Positions 34,313-47,004 are shown, numbered from the stretch's first letter. The stretch: DNA of 64,000 nucleotides from Ichthyophonus hoferi (GCA_002751075.1 NAOQ01000012.1:226948-290947); one strand, 5' to 3'. The notes: generated by a model not told the origin, from the sequence alone. Program-made: numbers and translations.

Positions 34313-34555
34313 ATGCGTGCTGATCTATAACCCCATAGAAATCTGCTGTAGTGTAGCGACTTGCTCACGGTTTCGGGTTCTCCAATTGGTTTGTATGACA
34401 AGATCGTTAATCGCAGGTGAGTACCAATACAGGTCCCGGCCGCATCTGTGCATTATCAAAACTACGATGTTCTCGTAATACACATAAAACTTTAAACAAT
34501 ACATTTATCACATTCACGTCGCTATTGTAATGTATAGTCCACCGTTAACACTCAT

Positions 34556-34745
34556 GATAAGCAGTGTTCAGATCTCTCATCTGTTCAAAAGTCAGAGAGC
34601 TGTACACTAACATCAAGTAATGACAATAGTTACTATCTAATCTACATAGTAATATGGTAACTCTTACCGATTATACACTCGGTCGTAAGCACTATCACCT
34701 AAACAAACTAAAGTAGAAATTCCTTCTTCAGTAAGAGCTGAATAT
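34556..34745 (-). repeat. Repeat family R1, copy A (coding-like on the minus strand)
   Basis: Aligns with copies at 47.0-47.23 kb (same orientation) and 37.33-37.43 kb (opposite). The minus strand reads HYLMLVYSSLTFEQMRDLNT, parallel to copy C, and further upstream EEGISTLVCLGDSAYD, which resembles the end of an ankyrin repeat (pattern LLxLGAxVN). It is not an intact gene. The family is unidentified; an ankyrin-type host gene family is one possibility. Confidence 0.45.
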
Positions 34746-36372
34746 AACCGCAATAGACATCATCTAGAGATAGAGCCAACATATATGCGTGTCTCTACAT
34801 TGTCTTCCACAGAAAGTGGATCAAGCCAATTAGCTATTACTAACATTAGTTCAGAAATAGCAACGATGGAGAGGTCAATAGAACTCCCACAGAACCTTAT
34901 AGAGTGCTTTCGTATGTGTGCAAAGGGCCTTATGAGCGGCAGGCCCTTGATTGGTTATCCCTTGATTGGTTTATTTTGGATTCATTTATACACATTCATG
35001 TGTTCTGTAGTCTTTTTATCTTATCAGCACCAAAAAAAAAACCCAAACAAAAAAGAAATTATCAATAAAATATATTATAGTTATAGCCTCTAAATATATT
35101 TTACGTTGACTAAACACAAGAAAAAACAAATGAAAGAAACAGTTACTCTTCAATTAATTTGAGGATGGGTGAAGCGAGTTCATGAACGACAAACCCAAAA
35201 GAAGCAAAGATATTACCATGACCAAGTACAATATTAAAAATCATATCAATGCGCCTAACTGTTTATTTTAAGTTTTCATTTATTGTTTTAAGTTTAAAAT
35301 ACTAAAAAGAATTCACATTAAAAAGTAAATATTTGCCTTCGATCTATTTTTTTTTCGGTCAAACCTCACGTTGATCTATTTTCTTTATGTTCAAAGAGAA
35401 TAATGTACAAGTTGGCGAATGAAGTGAAACAATGGTGCTCCAAAATAGGTATAATGATTCATTCATACGCTCTCGATAATTGCCTTGCTCAATAAACATA
35501 AAACATAAATTTTCAAAAAGAGTTTTTTTCTAAGTAATATAATGAATTCTGTGCAAGCTAACAGTAGAATTTACATTACTGTAAGATTAATAACTAATTA
35601 CTAGTAATATAGTATTATAATATAGTATGATAATATTGTATTATAAAATATAATAATATACTAGGTGATGCCTGACAAAGACGATGGATTGGCTATATTA
35701 AAATTTGTATATAAGTGAGCATTGTACGCTAAACATTCAGTCACTTTATTTATTTATTTAAAAAAAATGTGTAAAATTATCACAAGAATTCATGGAAAAA
35801 AAATTTACACTAAGAATTACGAGAAACTGTACTACTACTTTCTAAATTCAATAATTGCTCCCACATTTTATTGTTTATCCTATTATTATTAATCAATATG
35901 TTGAGAGATGTGATGCCTGTCAAACTATGCACATTCCTTCAATTAAGACTTTTTTAAATCCTTTAATTAAGTATTAAAATAATTGTTCATATGACGATCA
36001 ATTATTTTAAATGTAAATAGTGTATAAACAATAAGATTAGTGGATAGGATCACGTACATATTTGCCGGTATGCTAAATCTGGAGAGCCACCGAGTATTGC
36101 GAAAAAGTAAGGGATAAGGAGCCAAAAGCAAACCTGAGTGTATAAGTAGCAAGTTATAGATTTTTACAAAGTGAGAGAGAAAGAGAGAGAAAGGGAAGGA
36201 AAGCGAGTGATAGAGGGCGCGCAAGATAAAATGGAAGAGATATGTATTAAGTATATAGTGGCCACTATATTGCTTTCTCTTTGCACACAACACCTGCTTA
36301 ATTGATAATAGTTTAGTTGACCATAGTTGCACGTGAATATTATTTTGTAAAGAAGCCTATTATAAAACAGGA

Positions 36373-36981
36373 ATGACAGAAATACATTCGAAGACGGAAA
36401 TTCTTTCATCAGCAGAAGATAATAATGGCGGGAAGAAAAAGAAAGAAAGGAAGCGGCAGAGAACAGTAGGAAACGGCTTGAAATGTGGACCAATTTGTGA
36501 ATATGGTATATTAAATTGTCTTAGTCAATCGTACGGCCATGGAGGGAGATGTGAACATAGTAAAGAGAGATTCGACTGTTTGGTCTGTAGTGGCGAAGTG
36601 AGATGTGCAAAACACGAGAAATGTAAACACAACAACTTGTGCATAATAGGTCGTGATGAATGTTCCAACTCGGATATTAAAATACCGAAAGCAAAAAAAG
36701 TAAAATTATCAATAGACAAGAAGAAAGCAAATATTACCCGAAGCGATGGAGTGAGCACGATTGTAAAGAAAATAAAATTGGTTATGAAAGCACATAAAAA
36801 AGCATCCAAAACTAAAGTTAAACGAAACATTCTTATTATTCCGCCAGCGGAATATTTTTGTAAACACGGAGTCCAGATAAAGCCGTGCTCTATATGCCAC
36901 AGGGAAACAGAAGGAACCTTAATAAGCAATAAAAATGTTAACAAGATGTTTTTTGGGCCTGAAAACATCAAACCAAATTGA
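36373..36981 (+). CDS. Intronless ORF, 202 aa, Lys-rich with two C-x-H-x6-C-x2-C knuckles
   Basis: The longest uninterrupted ORF in the window and, unlike the conserved genes here, without introns. Two exact C-x-H-x6-C-x-x-C motifs are present: CEHSKERFDCLVC (about residues 60-72) and CKHGVQIKPCSIC (about 162-174). Between and before them lie further Cys/His residues (CGPICEYG, CAKHEKCKHNNLC) and strongly basic blocks (GGKKKKERKRQR near the N-terminus, KAKKVKL in the middle). The motif matches the CEHGxxRxxCKEC-type zinc knuckle I recall from protist and large-DNA-virus proteins; the basic blocks would suit a nuclear, nucleic-acid-binding protein. Both are inferences. The start ATG at 36373 is the first in frame. 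The reverse-strand ORF over the same bases is a shadow. It could be a real orphan gene, a transferred gene or chance; Cys/His spacing and length favour a true coding history. Confidence 0.5.
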   Translation: MTEIHSKTEILSSAEDNNGGKKKKERKRQRTVGNGLKCGPICEYGILNCLSQSYGHGGRCEHSKERFDCLVCSGEVRCAKHEKCKHNNLCIIGRDECSNSDIKIPKAKKVKLSIDKKKANITRSDGVSTIVKKIKLVMKAHKKASKTKVKRNILIIPPAEYFCKHGVQIKPCSICHRETEGTLISNKNVNKMFFGPENIKPN

Positions 36982-37327
36982 TAAGAAGACACGGGCGGCA
37001 TTTAAAGAAACCGATTTGGCCAGAGAGAAAAGAATAAGAACTTAAATTTCTTTGAATAATTTAACAGCCTACAGGAAAATATTGGATGTTTTATCTTCTT
37101 TGCATACGTGGTCACTGTGAAAATGGCTAATAAATAGTTCCTAAGCGAATGGTGGTTAAGTATGGGATATGATGTGGCAGATGACAAAGAGAGAAATATT
37201 AATTATTTGTAAGTAGAGATTAGTGCACCCATCCAACCACCTACCTAGACCCACTCCTACATGAAGACCAAGAGCTATTCCAAGGATCGCAGGAACTAAA
37301 ATGAGATAGATCAGTAAGTGGTGATCT

Positions 37328-37425
37328 GTTACGATGTAAATAATAACTATCGTCGCTATTTAATGTTAGTAAGCAGTTCTCTGAGTTCTGAACGAGCGAG
37401 TGATCTGGACACTGATTATCGTATA
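37328..37425 (+). repeat. Repeat family R1, copy C
   Basis: The plus strand matches the reverse complement of copies A and B. It reads YDVNNNYRRYLMLVSSSLSS then ERASDLDTDY, parallel to the minus-strand reading of copy A. The YLMLV core and following residues are kept at protein level although the DNA has diverged, which suggests the family was once coding. Confidence 0.45.
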
Positions 37426-38828
37426 CGCCAAACGAATAAGATAAAGTAGAACTACATCAGTAATTAGAATGCCATGAATAGCAGTGCAATCTACTAGAGG
37501 TTCACAAAGTATAAAGGAGCTGCAACAATATCTCCCATGTAACTCTACAGCGAATATAATAATAATAATAATAACTTTATCATCCGAGTTTAAAGGGCAA
37601 AGAAAGGTATTCGCTTTCTTAAAAATGTAGTGAATGAAGTTTGATATAGAAAACCCAATTTGGGGCTTAGAGATAGTTACCTAAAACGAAATGATGAGGA
37701 TAATTAAAAAGAAGAAGAAGAGAACTGAAAGACAAGATCGATATTGTATAGTTAAACTATAGATTATGACAAATGAGACATAACGTCTTAAAGATAAGAT
37801 CATTTGATTTGCTTGTAAATTTTGATTTTCGTTTTATGTACCCAGTAGGTGTAGATAACCCTTAGGGAACCATAACGTATAATACTATAGTCACTCGTGA
37901 ACATAGCTTTTGCAATTTTTGCTAATTAAACAAAAGTGGATTCACTTTATAACTTACTTTCAGTATGATTCTGTTGTATTTATTGTTCTTCTAAAATGGG
38001 AAGGAAGCATGTAAATTCAATTTGATCTCATTAGATTTTTAAACGTCAAACAGTAAAATGATATGTAGTTAATATCTCACAAGACTCCAGAAACAGTCAT
38101 TTAGTTCAAAGGGAGTATTTAAAATCTTTGTCATGATAAAAATGTGACAAAAATATAGCCTTTATACCAAATCACTATTTATCATTTGTTGGACTGTTGC
38201 AAGTTTTTTAAGTATATAAAAGCATGATTATTATATTAAGATATGAGATGGTATGATTCAGTATTGAAAACAAATGAATTCTTTTATGGTATGATAGTCA
38301 CGATGGAATTGTGGTTAACCAACATTTCTTTTCATATAAAAGCTACAATTAATAGGGGAATTTATGGAACTAGGCATCTTTTTAAATGCAAATAGTTGTA
38401 TTACTATTGTTTTGTTGGTTGAATTTAAATTAAAACGTTTGCTTCGACAATCTTACGTTTTATGCTGCAGAGAGTTTCTTGGGCCAGTGTTTATCATCTG
38501 AATATATAGTAAAATTTTAAGCATGGTCTCCCTCAGACGTGATTTAGTATTTACTTTTATCTGCTTGAATTAAATACCCTTTGCACAATCCTCTTAATTG
38601 GTTGTAGAAGGTATTAAATTTCTTTATTGAGTAATGACTTAAGGAGGCCATGATTTTAGGCAGGAGAAAATAGTAATCAGGCCTTTAATAATTTCTCTTA
38701 TGATAGCATTATAAGAATGAAATAATAAAATCTCTCCTAAAGTAACTCCATATATATGCAACTTGACAAACAGTATTTTTATCCAGCTACTTTAACCACT
38801 TTAAGATAAACTTTTAAGCATTATGTAC

Positions 38829-38874
38829 TAGATGGTATAAAACAGAAACATTAGATGATATAAAACAGAAACAT
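38829..38874. repeat. Two-copy 23-bp tandem duplication
   Basis: Two adjacent copies of a unit ending GTATAAAACAGAAACAT, differing at one or two bases. It lies in otherwise featureless AT-rich DNA. Confidence 0.7.
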
Positions 38875-40527
38875 TTGTTAGGCTGAGCATCGAGTTAGGC
38901 CAACAACAATAGCGAAGCATCAATTTTTTGTTAAAGCTGAACTTCAACTATTGGCTTTCTACATGCTTATAAAGTATTGCTGTAATATATATATGATTTC
39001 CGGACAAGTATATATATTTAATAAATGCCATTTTAAAACCCATACCTTTCAAATATGGCACAGAATCTTTCTGGAATATATATTTTAAAACACATTGACT
39101 TGATTATTTGATTAATAGGGTATAAATACATACAAATTTTAAAACAGATTCTAGATGTCATTTTTCCATACATGGAACTTGATACTATCAGGGGTAAAGC
39201 ATATATTTTTGGTAAATAAATTTTAGTACAGATCTCTAATTTCTACAATTGTATTTTGTGTCGAAAATTAACTGTATAAACAAGCCTCAAATGGGAAAAC
39301 TTTAAGCAAAACGTTAATGTCTTGTGGATGTGATTGTATTTTAAGGGAATGATTGAACAAAATGATTGATGCCATTCACAAAACAATTACTATGCAAGGA
39401 AAATATTTGTGCATTATCTTAACATTGCAAATTGTTTTATTTTAAATTAAATTTATTTACATGAAGTTAATTCATTATAACTTTCAAAATAACATATTTT
39501 AACATTATATGAATTTCTTATTTTAAATTAATTAATTTTGAAATAACTATTTAATATTTTGTTGTAAGTCATAGATCACTAAATCTTTTTCTGATTGTCT
39601 TGTAAGGACTTAAAGACAATTTACTTATTTCCCAATTTAGTTTATAATTTATAATGTTTTAGATATTCATTGACTATCAAAAAACTAAACAAAACCACTG
39701 AAGACGACTTCATAATTTGAAACTAGTCTATTTTAAACAGTCTGATAATTAAAACATCATTATATACTAAAATTACATACATACTTACTTATGCTTAATA
39801 AATATATGATTGGATTATAACGCTATTTATCTATACAACCACACTGCTTAACGTGGACTATAACGAAATTCATCCATACAACCTTAAGTTCAAATATTTC
39901 TAAGTATAACAAACATATTTGTTTTATTGTCTTTGCTTAATATTATAGTAAATTTGTTTCTTGTAGTACTTTATACTTAATTTAAACCCAAGCCTTTTTC
40001 ACACTTAACATTTTCAGTATAACAAATATGTTGAAGTGTTTCAGTCCCTAGAAGTATTAGGCTGAATACTTTATGATGTTTTCTACAAAATTACTTATTG
40101 CTCATGTAGCGTTTAACCTCTAAATGGTCAGTAACATTTGGAATGAGGTTCCAATTGATAATTAAGAGTTAAACATTAATTAATGATAATTAATTAATTA
40201 ATTGCATTATGTCAATACTTATATTCAATTAGGACTAGATGTTTAGTGCAGTCTAGCACGTAAATTTATCATGGTTTTGACTAGTGCTGGTCATCTGCAT
40301 TTAATCACACATTGTGATTGATGATACATACGTGATACATAGCATTATCCTTTACATTAATCATTGGACAAATGTTGCTGACAACATGTTCGATAACAAT
40401 TAGGCTGAGTACCAGCTCAATGATAGGTTTAACTTAAAGGCGTATCACCTGCGCAACGGGTATTGACCTGAAATAACAACTACATAGCCAACAATCATAG
40501 ACTTAGTCCGAATCCTGATTTCATAAT

Positions 40528-41276
40528 TTGCACAATAAAGTAACAGACTTTAATCTTTATCCGTTACAAGAAGTAGTTATGACAGTAAAGAAAAGAGATA
40601 TATCTACTCTTACTGAACCACGAGTAAAACGTAAGATTGTCATTGCCTCTGCAACAAAATTAGAATCTGTAGGCCAAAATAAACAACGGGCTCAACCCTC
40701 CTCTTATTCTTGTAAACAAAAAATAACAAAAAACATTTTAGAGGGCTTTGACATTAACTAAAGTGAAGCAGAGGAGTCTATGTCTGTTGACAGTAAAACT
40801 AATTCCATGACTAGTAAGTTAGATTCTGATAAAATGACTTTCTTGAATTTTAGCCAACCATCCCTTGGGAGTTTTGAAGTTGTACTTCCTAAATATCAAA
40901 GAAAGATATTCAACATGGAAGCCTGATTGAAGAGGCTACAAAACCAACAACTTGAAAGTACTTTGCCACCACACCACCATAGCCTGTCTTTCTAATCGCC
41001 TTAAAGATGGAATACAGCCGGTAGCCCGAATTCCAAGAAAAACTGGGGCATTAGGAAAGACACTTGGAATGGGATTATTAATCGTTTTAATCTCAGGTCG
41101 CTAAAAAGGTGCCTTTATTCTTAGTGGAATTCACATGTTCATCATCTTAAATGATAAGAAGCAAAATCAAGATTTAACACAAGTCGTCCTTGCGAATTCT
41201 GTGATTTCAGAACTTTGCCGTCGTGATGTACTACCAAACTCAGGTAATTATCAGCAATACTTCTTAGATTTTATAT
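40528..41276 (+). pseudogene. Decayed coding-like region, unidentified
   Basis: A 77-codon ORF opens at 40528 and includes VVMTVKKRDISTLTEPRVKR; further stretches of protein-like sequence follow (for example NFSQPSLGSFEVVLPKYQRK and SVISELCRRDVLPNSGNYQQ) in more than one frame with several breaks. Hydrophilic, balanced residue use sets it apart from chance ORFs in this AT-rich DNA. I do not recognise the family, so host gene and mobile element origins both remain open. Confidence 0.35.
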
Positions 41277-41285
41277 AAGACCGCA

Positions 41286-41436
41286 GTACTATATTAGACA
41301 ACAAACCCTGAGCTATAATATTAGACCCTAAACCCTGTACTCTAATATTAGACCTTAAACCTGAACTGTAATCTTAAATACTCAACCCTGGACAATAATA
41401 TTAAACTTTAAACCCTGAACTATAATCTTAGACTCT
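41286..41436. repeat. Degenerate minisatellite, about six units of 25-28 bp
   Basis: Units follow the scheme ATAATATTAGACCCTAAACC plus CTGAAC. The ACCCTAAACCCTG part looks telomere-like, but the unit is much longer than a telomere repeat and imperfect. It directly follows the decayed coding-like region. Confidence 0.7.
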
Positions 41437-42340
41437 GATCACAGATCAGCCATTGATCCAGTTATCTCGATAATTGTATCAAAATCATACATGATCAACT
41501 GTGACCTTGTCCAATAAATTAATCTCGCCATTATCATTTAAATCACAAGAGGCCGATTTCAGACCTAACAACGGTTATAATCATATTACTAGAATCAATC
41601 ACTATGAATCAATACAATGATGGTAATTAATCAACAATCAATCAGAGAAGTGCTGATGAACACTCTCATTTACGAGAAAATTGCTCATAAGAAATATTTA
41701 TATAAGGTAAAGACACTTGATTCCCTAAGAATTATTTGAATAAATTGCTAGATTAATTAGATGTTCACTTATGCAAACCAATAGATTTATAGTAACTCTA
41801 CTATTAAGGCAAAATAATCGCAACTAACTTTAATATCCTCTATTTAGTTATTTGTATCTTAGCAGGCAATGACAGTCACTGATTGTATTTTTGAAATCCA
41901 TGTTTTATGCACGGTGGTAAAATAAATCAAGTATATACATAAACATATAGACATACATATATATAAACGAGACGTGTATTCCTATGATAACACATATTGC
42001 ATCATTTCAGTACACTTCTACTAGTGATATTATATATGCATTTGATTTCATGGTATAATATATATATATATATATATATATACATGGTTAAAGCTGGAAG
42101 ACCAATTCGAGATCCACCAGAAAATGACTGACTAAAATTTAAGCAATAATGGGATTTAGTACCATCAAGATACCTATATATATATATATATCTTACATAT
42201 TGTATCTAAACTGATGGCGTGTTGAACACGTGGAAAAATGTTTGGTAAATATCTAGATCATCTATTATATTTTACAACCTAACTATCGAGTATTATAACT
42301 AGATATAGGTGCTATCATAAATATAGCTATTAAATAACCA

Positions 42341-42610
42341 CTAATATTGGTTTTGAATTAGCTCTAAAGCGTTGAGGTATTTTATTAGAACAAGAAGTAG
42401 TATTTTTTTTGTACTGAATTCTATTTTATGTACATTATGCTTGTCTTCTTCAAGTTGGTCTACATAGTTATTATAGAAAACTGTGGTAGTTTTAACGACT
42501 TGTCCACAGGCCTCGGGGTCGCCAACTGAGTGTTGCATAATAGGACAATATGTATTCTGATATTGTTTAACAAATAATAAATGAATGCAAAGTTTTGTAT
42601 GCATAGCCAA
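42341..42610 (-). pseudogene. Coding-like segment with GDPEACGQV (copy 1 of a local duplication)
   Basis: An 89-codon minus-strand ORF contains SVGDPEACGQVVKTTTVF. A related DNA segment at 43027-43068 (32 of 42 bases identical over the core 42483-42524) reads ITGDLEACGQVNRTTT in the same orientation, about 540 bp away. Two protein-level similar copies imply a duplicated former coding unit. No family was recognised and no splice structure is evident. Confidence 0.3.
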
Positions 42611-43026
42611 TTAAATATTAATATTATAATTAACAGCTATTGATGAATTAACCGGTTACATTAATTATTAATATTACTACTAATCTCAAAAACTAGTGAA
42701 AACATGGAACATTTGAAAATGGTCGATTTGGTGAGATTGTATTGTCCCACCAGATGTGGGAGAAATGGCCACCCTGCTCTAATACATTATATTTCACGTC
42801 ATAACAATTGACAGACATTTACCCAATCATTACAGGCTACGAGGGGCTGCCCAACGGAACAATATTATAAGACTTGGATTTTATCGGGCCAATCCAGCCG
42901 ATAGGATAAAACAACACTTTGGGGAACAACTCTAATGCAGATATGATCTAGGATATGTAAAATACAAAAATTAATAGTTTCTATACATCCATATATATGT
43001 ATGTGTCGTGTGATGTATCGCATTTT

Positions 43027-43180
43027 GTAGTAGTTCTATTGACCTGTCCACATGCTTCAAGGTCTCCAGTTATTTTTTGATTCCTGTCTAGAAAGATGTT
43101 TTCTTCTAAGTGCTGGAGAGTATCTCAATCAAATTTATTACGAACAAGCCAGTTCTTCACATAATTCTTTCACTGCATTT
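43027..43180 (-). pseudogene. Coding-like segment with GDLEACGQV (copy 2 of a local duplication)
   Basis: Minus strand, continuous with DTLQHLEENIFLDRNQKI before the shared GDLEACGQV core. It is broken by stops (TGA and TAA codons upstream) and no start was found. It pairs with the segment at 42341-42610. Confidence 0.3.
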
Positions 43181-43921
43181 GCATTGATTGCTACCAGCAC
43201 AAAGGCAATATACTAGATCACTAATATATCATAGTGGGGTGCACAGTAGCTGTAGTAGTTATTGTTTTGAGTATACTCAATGGTGTTCAAAACAGGAAAT
43301 TTTGTTAAACAGATATTGTGTATAAACCATATGATTGGATTCCAATCTGTGCATACGCCTATATGATTGAGTTTCCCTGAGCTAGCGTCAACGAATAATA
43401 AAATTTTCGGCACTTGGATAGTATCTACTGGTGATTTTAAATAGCCATAAATTAACACGATGGTGAATTAAACTACCCTATATTTTACTTTACATGTAAA
43501 GTTGTGCAAAACAGGGGCCGTTTGAAATAATGTAGCCAATCATATTGATCTATCACTCCACAGTTGGCTTATCTCCGTATTTTAAAACGAATAAATTTAA
43601 AGTGTCACAACGCTTTAGAGTTCATTCGAAAGTAATATTATTGGCTGCTCAATACGTAATATGATGGCTATATGCATTGGTGAATGAATATGCAACACTA
43701 CGCTTACCACCAAAACTTACTGAATCTCCTTGATAAGCGTAGGCCCACCCAAATAAATTTGCAAATGCTTATTTGTGGTTTTAAATACAACCTCACAATT
43801 TTCCCAATACAGATGATAGCCATTCACTGAGGTGGGTGAATACTTGAGTTAGCAAATCAATTCATACTAAACTTCCCAAGTGTTTATAAATTGAAACAGA
43901 ATTAAAGAATTAAAAAAAACC

Positions 43922-44161
43922 ATGAGAAGGTCTTCCAAGAAAAAAAGGAATGCAAAAATATCACAAAAGTGTAGCCATGCTGAGTCTATGATACGTATGT
44001 TTACTACGTGTTCCCAATCAAATTGCCATGCAAATCAATGCTTACAGTGGCCTAAGCTGAAAATGCCACAAGGCATCGGCTTTACCGAGTATGTGGGATC
44101 GAACTTCACTGAGGGTGTGGGATTAGCCTTTACGAGAACGTGGGCTGTGGCTCTCCGCTGA
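43922..44161 (+). CDS. Doubtful small basic ORF, 79 aa
   Basis: Begins MRRSSKKKRNAKISQKCSHA with four more Cys residues before position 40. A good donor (GTATGT at 44088) lies inside, and an Arg-rich coding-like stretch (TRRRRLLPLTPKTILRSTRN) sits at about 44287-44395 after AG acceptors. A two-exon gene ending near 44397 is therefore possible. No family was recognised and expression is unknown. Confidence 0.25.
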   Translation: MRRSSKKKRNAKISQKCSHAESMIRMFTTCSQSNCHANQCLQWPKLKMPQGIGFTEYVGSNFTEGVGLAFTRTWAVALR

Positions 44162-44464
44162 CAGGTCAGTATATCGGAAAACTATACAACGCCTATTCAG
44201 TTCATTAGCATGAACTGAAAACTATTAATAAATTATTTACAGTTTGGTAATTAGAATTTATGTTTGATATACCGCAGAACATAGAACTCGTCGTAGACGT
44301 TTGCTTCCGCTGACTCCAAAAACCATCCTTCGATCAACCAGAAACGGGAAGAAGACTAAAGGTGTCATCTTATCAGATTCAGGCAATTTTTATTAAGCAA
44401 ACATATTTAAGGCAGTCCTCACTAGGAATATCTTTTCTCTACCAGGCCCTGCTCCAGGTTGTTT

Positions 44465-44740
44465 GATCAAAATTAAACCAGCCGATAACAGAGGTCCCGC
44501 AACTGTATTATAAGCCGTTTCAGATCATATGTTTTGGTGTCCAGGTAACACATTGCTTAGATATCTTACCTAAGACAAGTACTGCTGACTTGTTTGATAA
44601 TAAAAATATTTTTCAGCATATCTGTACTCCATGTACACAAAAGGACACGTTAAAATGCCACTTAGTTCAATATCATCTGTCCTTCTAAATAAGTATGGGT
44701 TACAGGAACGATTCTGTCTACTTATTAATCCCAACATAGT
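44465..44740 (+). repeat. Repeat family R2, longest copy
   Basis: Aligns over about 270 bp with the reverse complement of 57.24-57.53 kb. Shared blocks include TTTCAGATCATATGTTTTGG, the TGTCCAGGTAACACATTGCT block, CTGCTGACTTGTTTGATAAT and CATATCTGTACTCCATGTAC. The 5' part also matches 32.86-32.94 kb. No target-site duplication or terminal repeat was resolved, so the element class is unknown. Confidence 0.6.
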
Positions 44741-46014
44741 AGCAGAGAAAGTTTAAATAGTTCATCCTGGTCACAAAACCTGTTAATTCTATTAAGTCAA
44801 CCATCCACAAATGCCAAAAACGCTTCATTCCAACTCTATATCCATCTACTGACATATACATGGGGAGAACTAATTTTATTACATTTACACACTGTCTTCA
44901 AATCTGCATTTGAAACTATCAATATTTCCAGCTTTAAAGTGACACCAAGATAATGTGCATAGCAAGCGGGCAGCACCTATATATCACCTCAGCTGCCAGC
45001 TACCAGACACCAGACACCAGATGCCAGAACCCAAACAAGTAGAAACATTTACAGTTTGGTCAACTGTCTTTCATTTTTTTTTTCATTGAGTGCCATGCCA
45101 TGGTCAAACAACACATTGCTTAGGCATATAGTGCGCCTGTATTGTAGATGGGCACTGTGCAAGTATTCTCTAATGGTTCGACTGTAACAGACTTGCATAT
45201 TTGGCTTCCTGGTCAAAAATATGGATGATAAACTTCTACTACTTGGAAATCAAAAGACATAATATAAATGGACAATAAAATGAGCAAAACAAATTTCCAG
45301 GAACATTTTAAACATACCTTGACTAAAAACTGCGATAGCAAACAGTAACGGTAAACAGCAGGTTCATTATTGTTTTGGAAACGTATTATAGATGTACATT
45401 ATGACATATTATGGTATAGTATATTATGTTATGTTCTGTTATTATTATTATTACATAATATATTTATTCTCTTGTACCACAATAATTATGTTACCAAAAT
45501 CTCTGTAGTAATTAATTTATTTAAGATAAAGCAATAAATCTGGAGATTGATAGGAGAGATATATCGTTCAACACGATTGGCTTATGGTGATTAAAGAATT
45601 CTTAATTCTTGCTCCCTGCCCGGCGGCCGGGATTTGCGCTGCCTCTAATCTTATATGGCTATCTGCTTTGCTTATTATTGGCCAAAGTGTTGAAGCCTAC
45701 ATAGTATGGTTATTATAATAGCTTAAAATTTTATTTTAATTAATGTGGTAGACAACTTTATTTTATTATTATGAGATTATTTTATAGTATAACTAATGTT
45801 ATATCTTCACTTTTTTGAATGCTTAGGAGAGTAAGCCATATTGTTGACGAAATATCATTTAAATTTACAACTATATTAATTTATATTGAAATAAATCATT
45901 ATGGTATGTAATATGTCAATATAATCCTCTACTGTAGTATAAAAAACACTACCCTATTATTATATATAATGTATACCTAATATATAAAAAGATTAAAGCA
46001 CGTGATATTCCAGC

Positions 46015-46466
46015 ATGGCCTACCGCAGTACTAATCACGCGCATAGCAGTTTGACTTTCCAAATAGGACGAGATGAGTTGCTTTCTGCCAGGTAGGACCT
46101 TAATTGAATGATTAAGCCCGGTTTAAATTATAAATGTTATTTATATTTTATTGCTTACAAACATTATAGATTAATATAAATACAATTATAAATAATATTG
46201 TTAAACATATAAGGCTGCAGAAATATATTTAATAAACTGTAGATACCTTTGGTTGTGTACGACTGTAGCCAACAATTATAATTTTAAGTGTATTGTGTGT
46301 ATTTTTTATAATAATAGTTAAAAAAACAATTAGAAAACTACAATAAGAAAAGACAATAAATCTAACTCTATATCCACTAGCTTTTGGTGAAGAGATGGGT
46401 GAAACATATCTTACGTGTACGCAGAAAGATAAAGAAACTTATCTAACGAGGCTAGTAGGTATTGTT
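46015..46466 (+). other. Isolated exon-like patches
   Basis: An ATG-led patch (46015-46089, MAYRSTNHAHSSLTFQIGRD, then donor GTAGGA) and a second patch after a CTAG acceptor (46375-46460, GEEMGETYLTCTQKDKETYL, then donor GTAGGT) look like exons. Their phases do not fit together, so I do not call a gene. Confidence 0.15.
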
Positions 46467-47004
46467 TGATTGGATGCCACGATCTAAACAAAGTATAATT
46501 TTAAACCCTGTTGCAAGATTAACTCCGAATGAAAACATAGTTCGGCCGAACTTTTGGTAACAAGCGGATCATAAAAAGATTGATTCATTATTAATTGAAT
46601 AATATTCCTAATGAAGTGAATTGAATTGTTAATACATAGAATGTGAGCACTTACATTAATGAAGAAATTAGCCAGAGAGCCACCAAATGAGAACACCATA
46701 GTATTTGATCATCGAGACAAGACCAAATAATTCTAGTGGGTCTCAGTGGTTCTGTGAATTGTATTAACCAATAAAGATCTTTACAACATTGACATTGATG
46801 AACACAGCTATGATTGGTACCCGTGATAAACGAATGTTGCGTAAAAGAATAAACGGAAACAACGGTAAACACGGATAATGACGTTTCAACCATTATGAAA
46901 GCAAAGCTTTACATTTCTTATATTTTTATATATACTTTATCTTAAGTATTAAAAGATATTTGGTCTATATTCTATAATCGTTTTATCCTTAATGTAATGT
47001 TTAT

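Larger units (their letters stand above)
28953..36372. other. Gene-poor interval downstream of PFKFB
   Basis: The first 1.2 kb looks like PFKFB 3' UTR and spacer. After it come a TATDN3-like pseudogene, a small cysteine-rich ORF, an R2 repeat copy, two inverted-repeat structures and an R1 repeat copy, each listed separately. The rest is AT-rich with nothing recognisable. Confidence 0.6.

Noticed and set aside
36525-37001. 158-aa ORF on the minus strand
   Set aside because: Exact shadow of the 202-aa Cys/His ORF; its L/F-rich composition is what the antisense of a Lys-rich sequence gives.
41286-41436. Interstitial telomere or CRISPR-like array
   Set aside because: Units are 25-28 bp, imperfect and adjacent, with no unique spacers and no short telomere unit in tandem.
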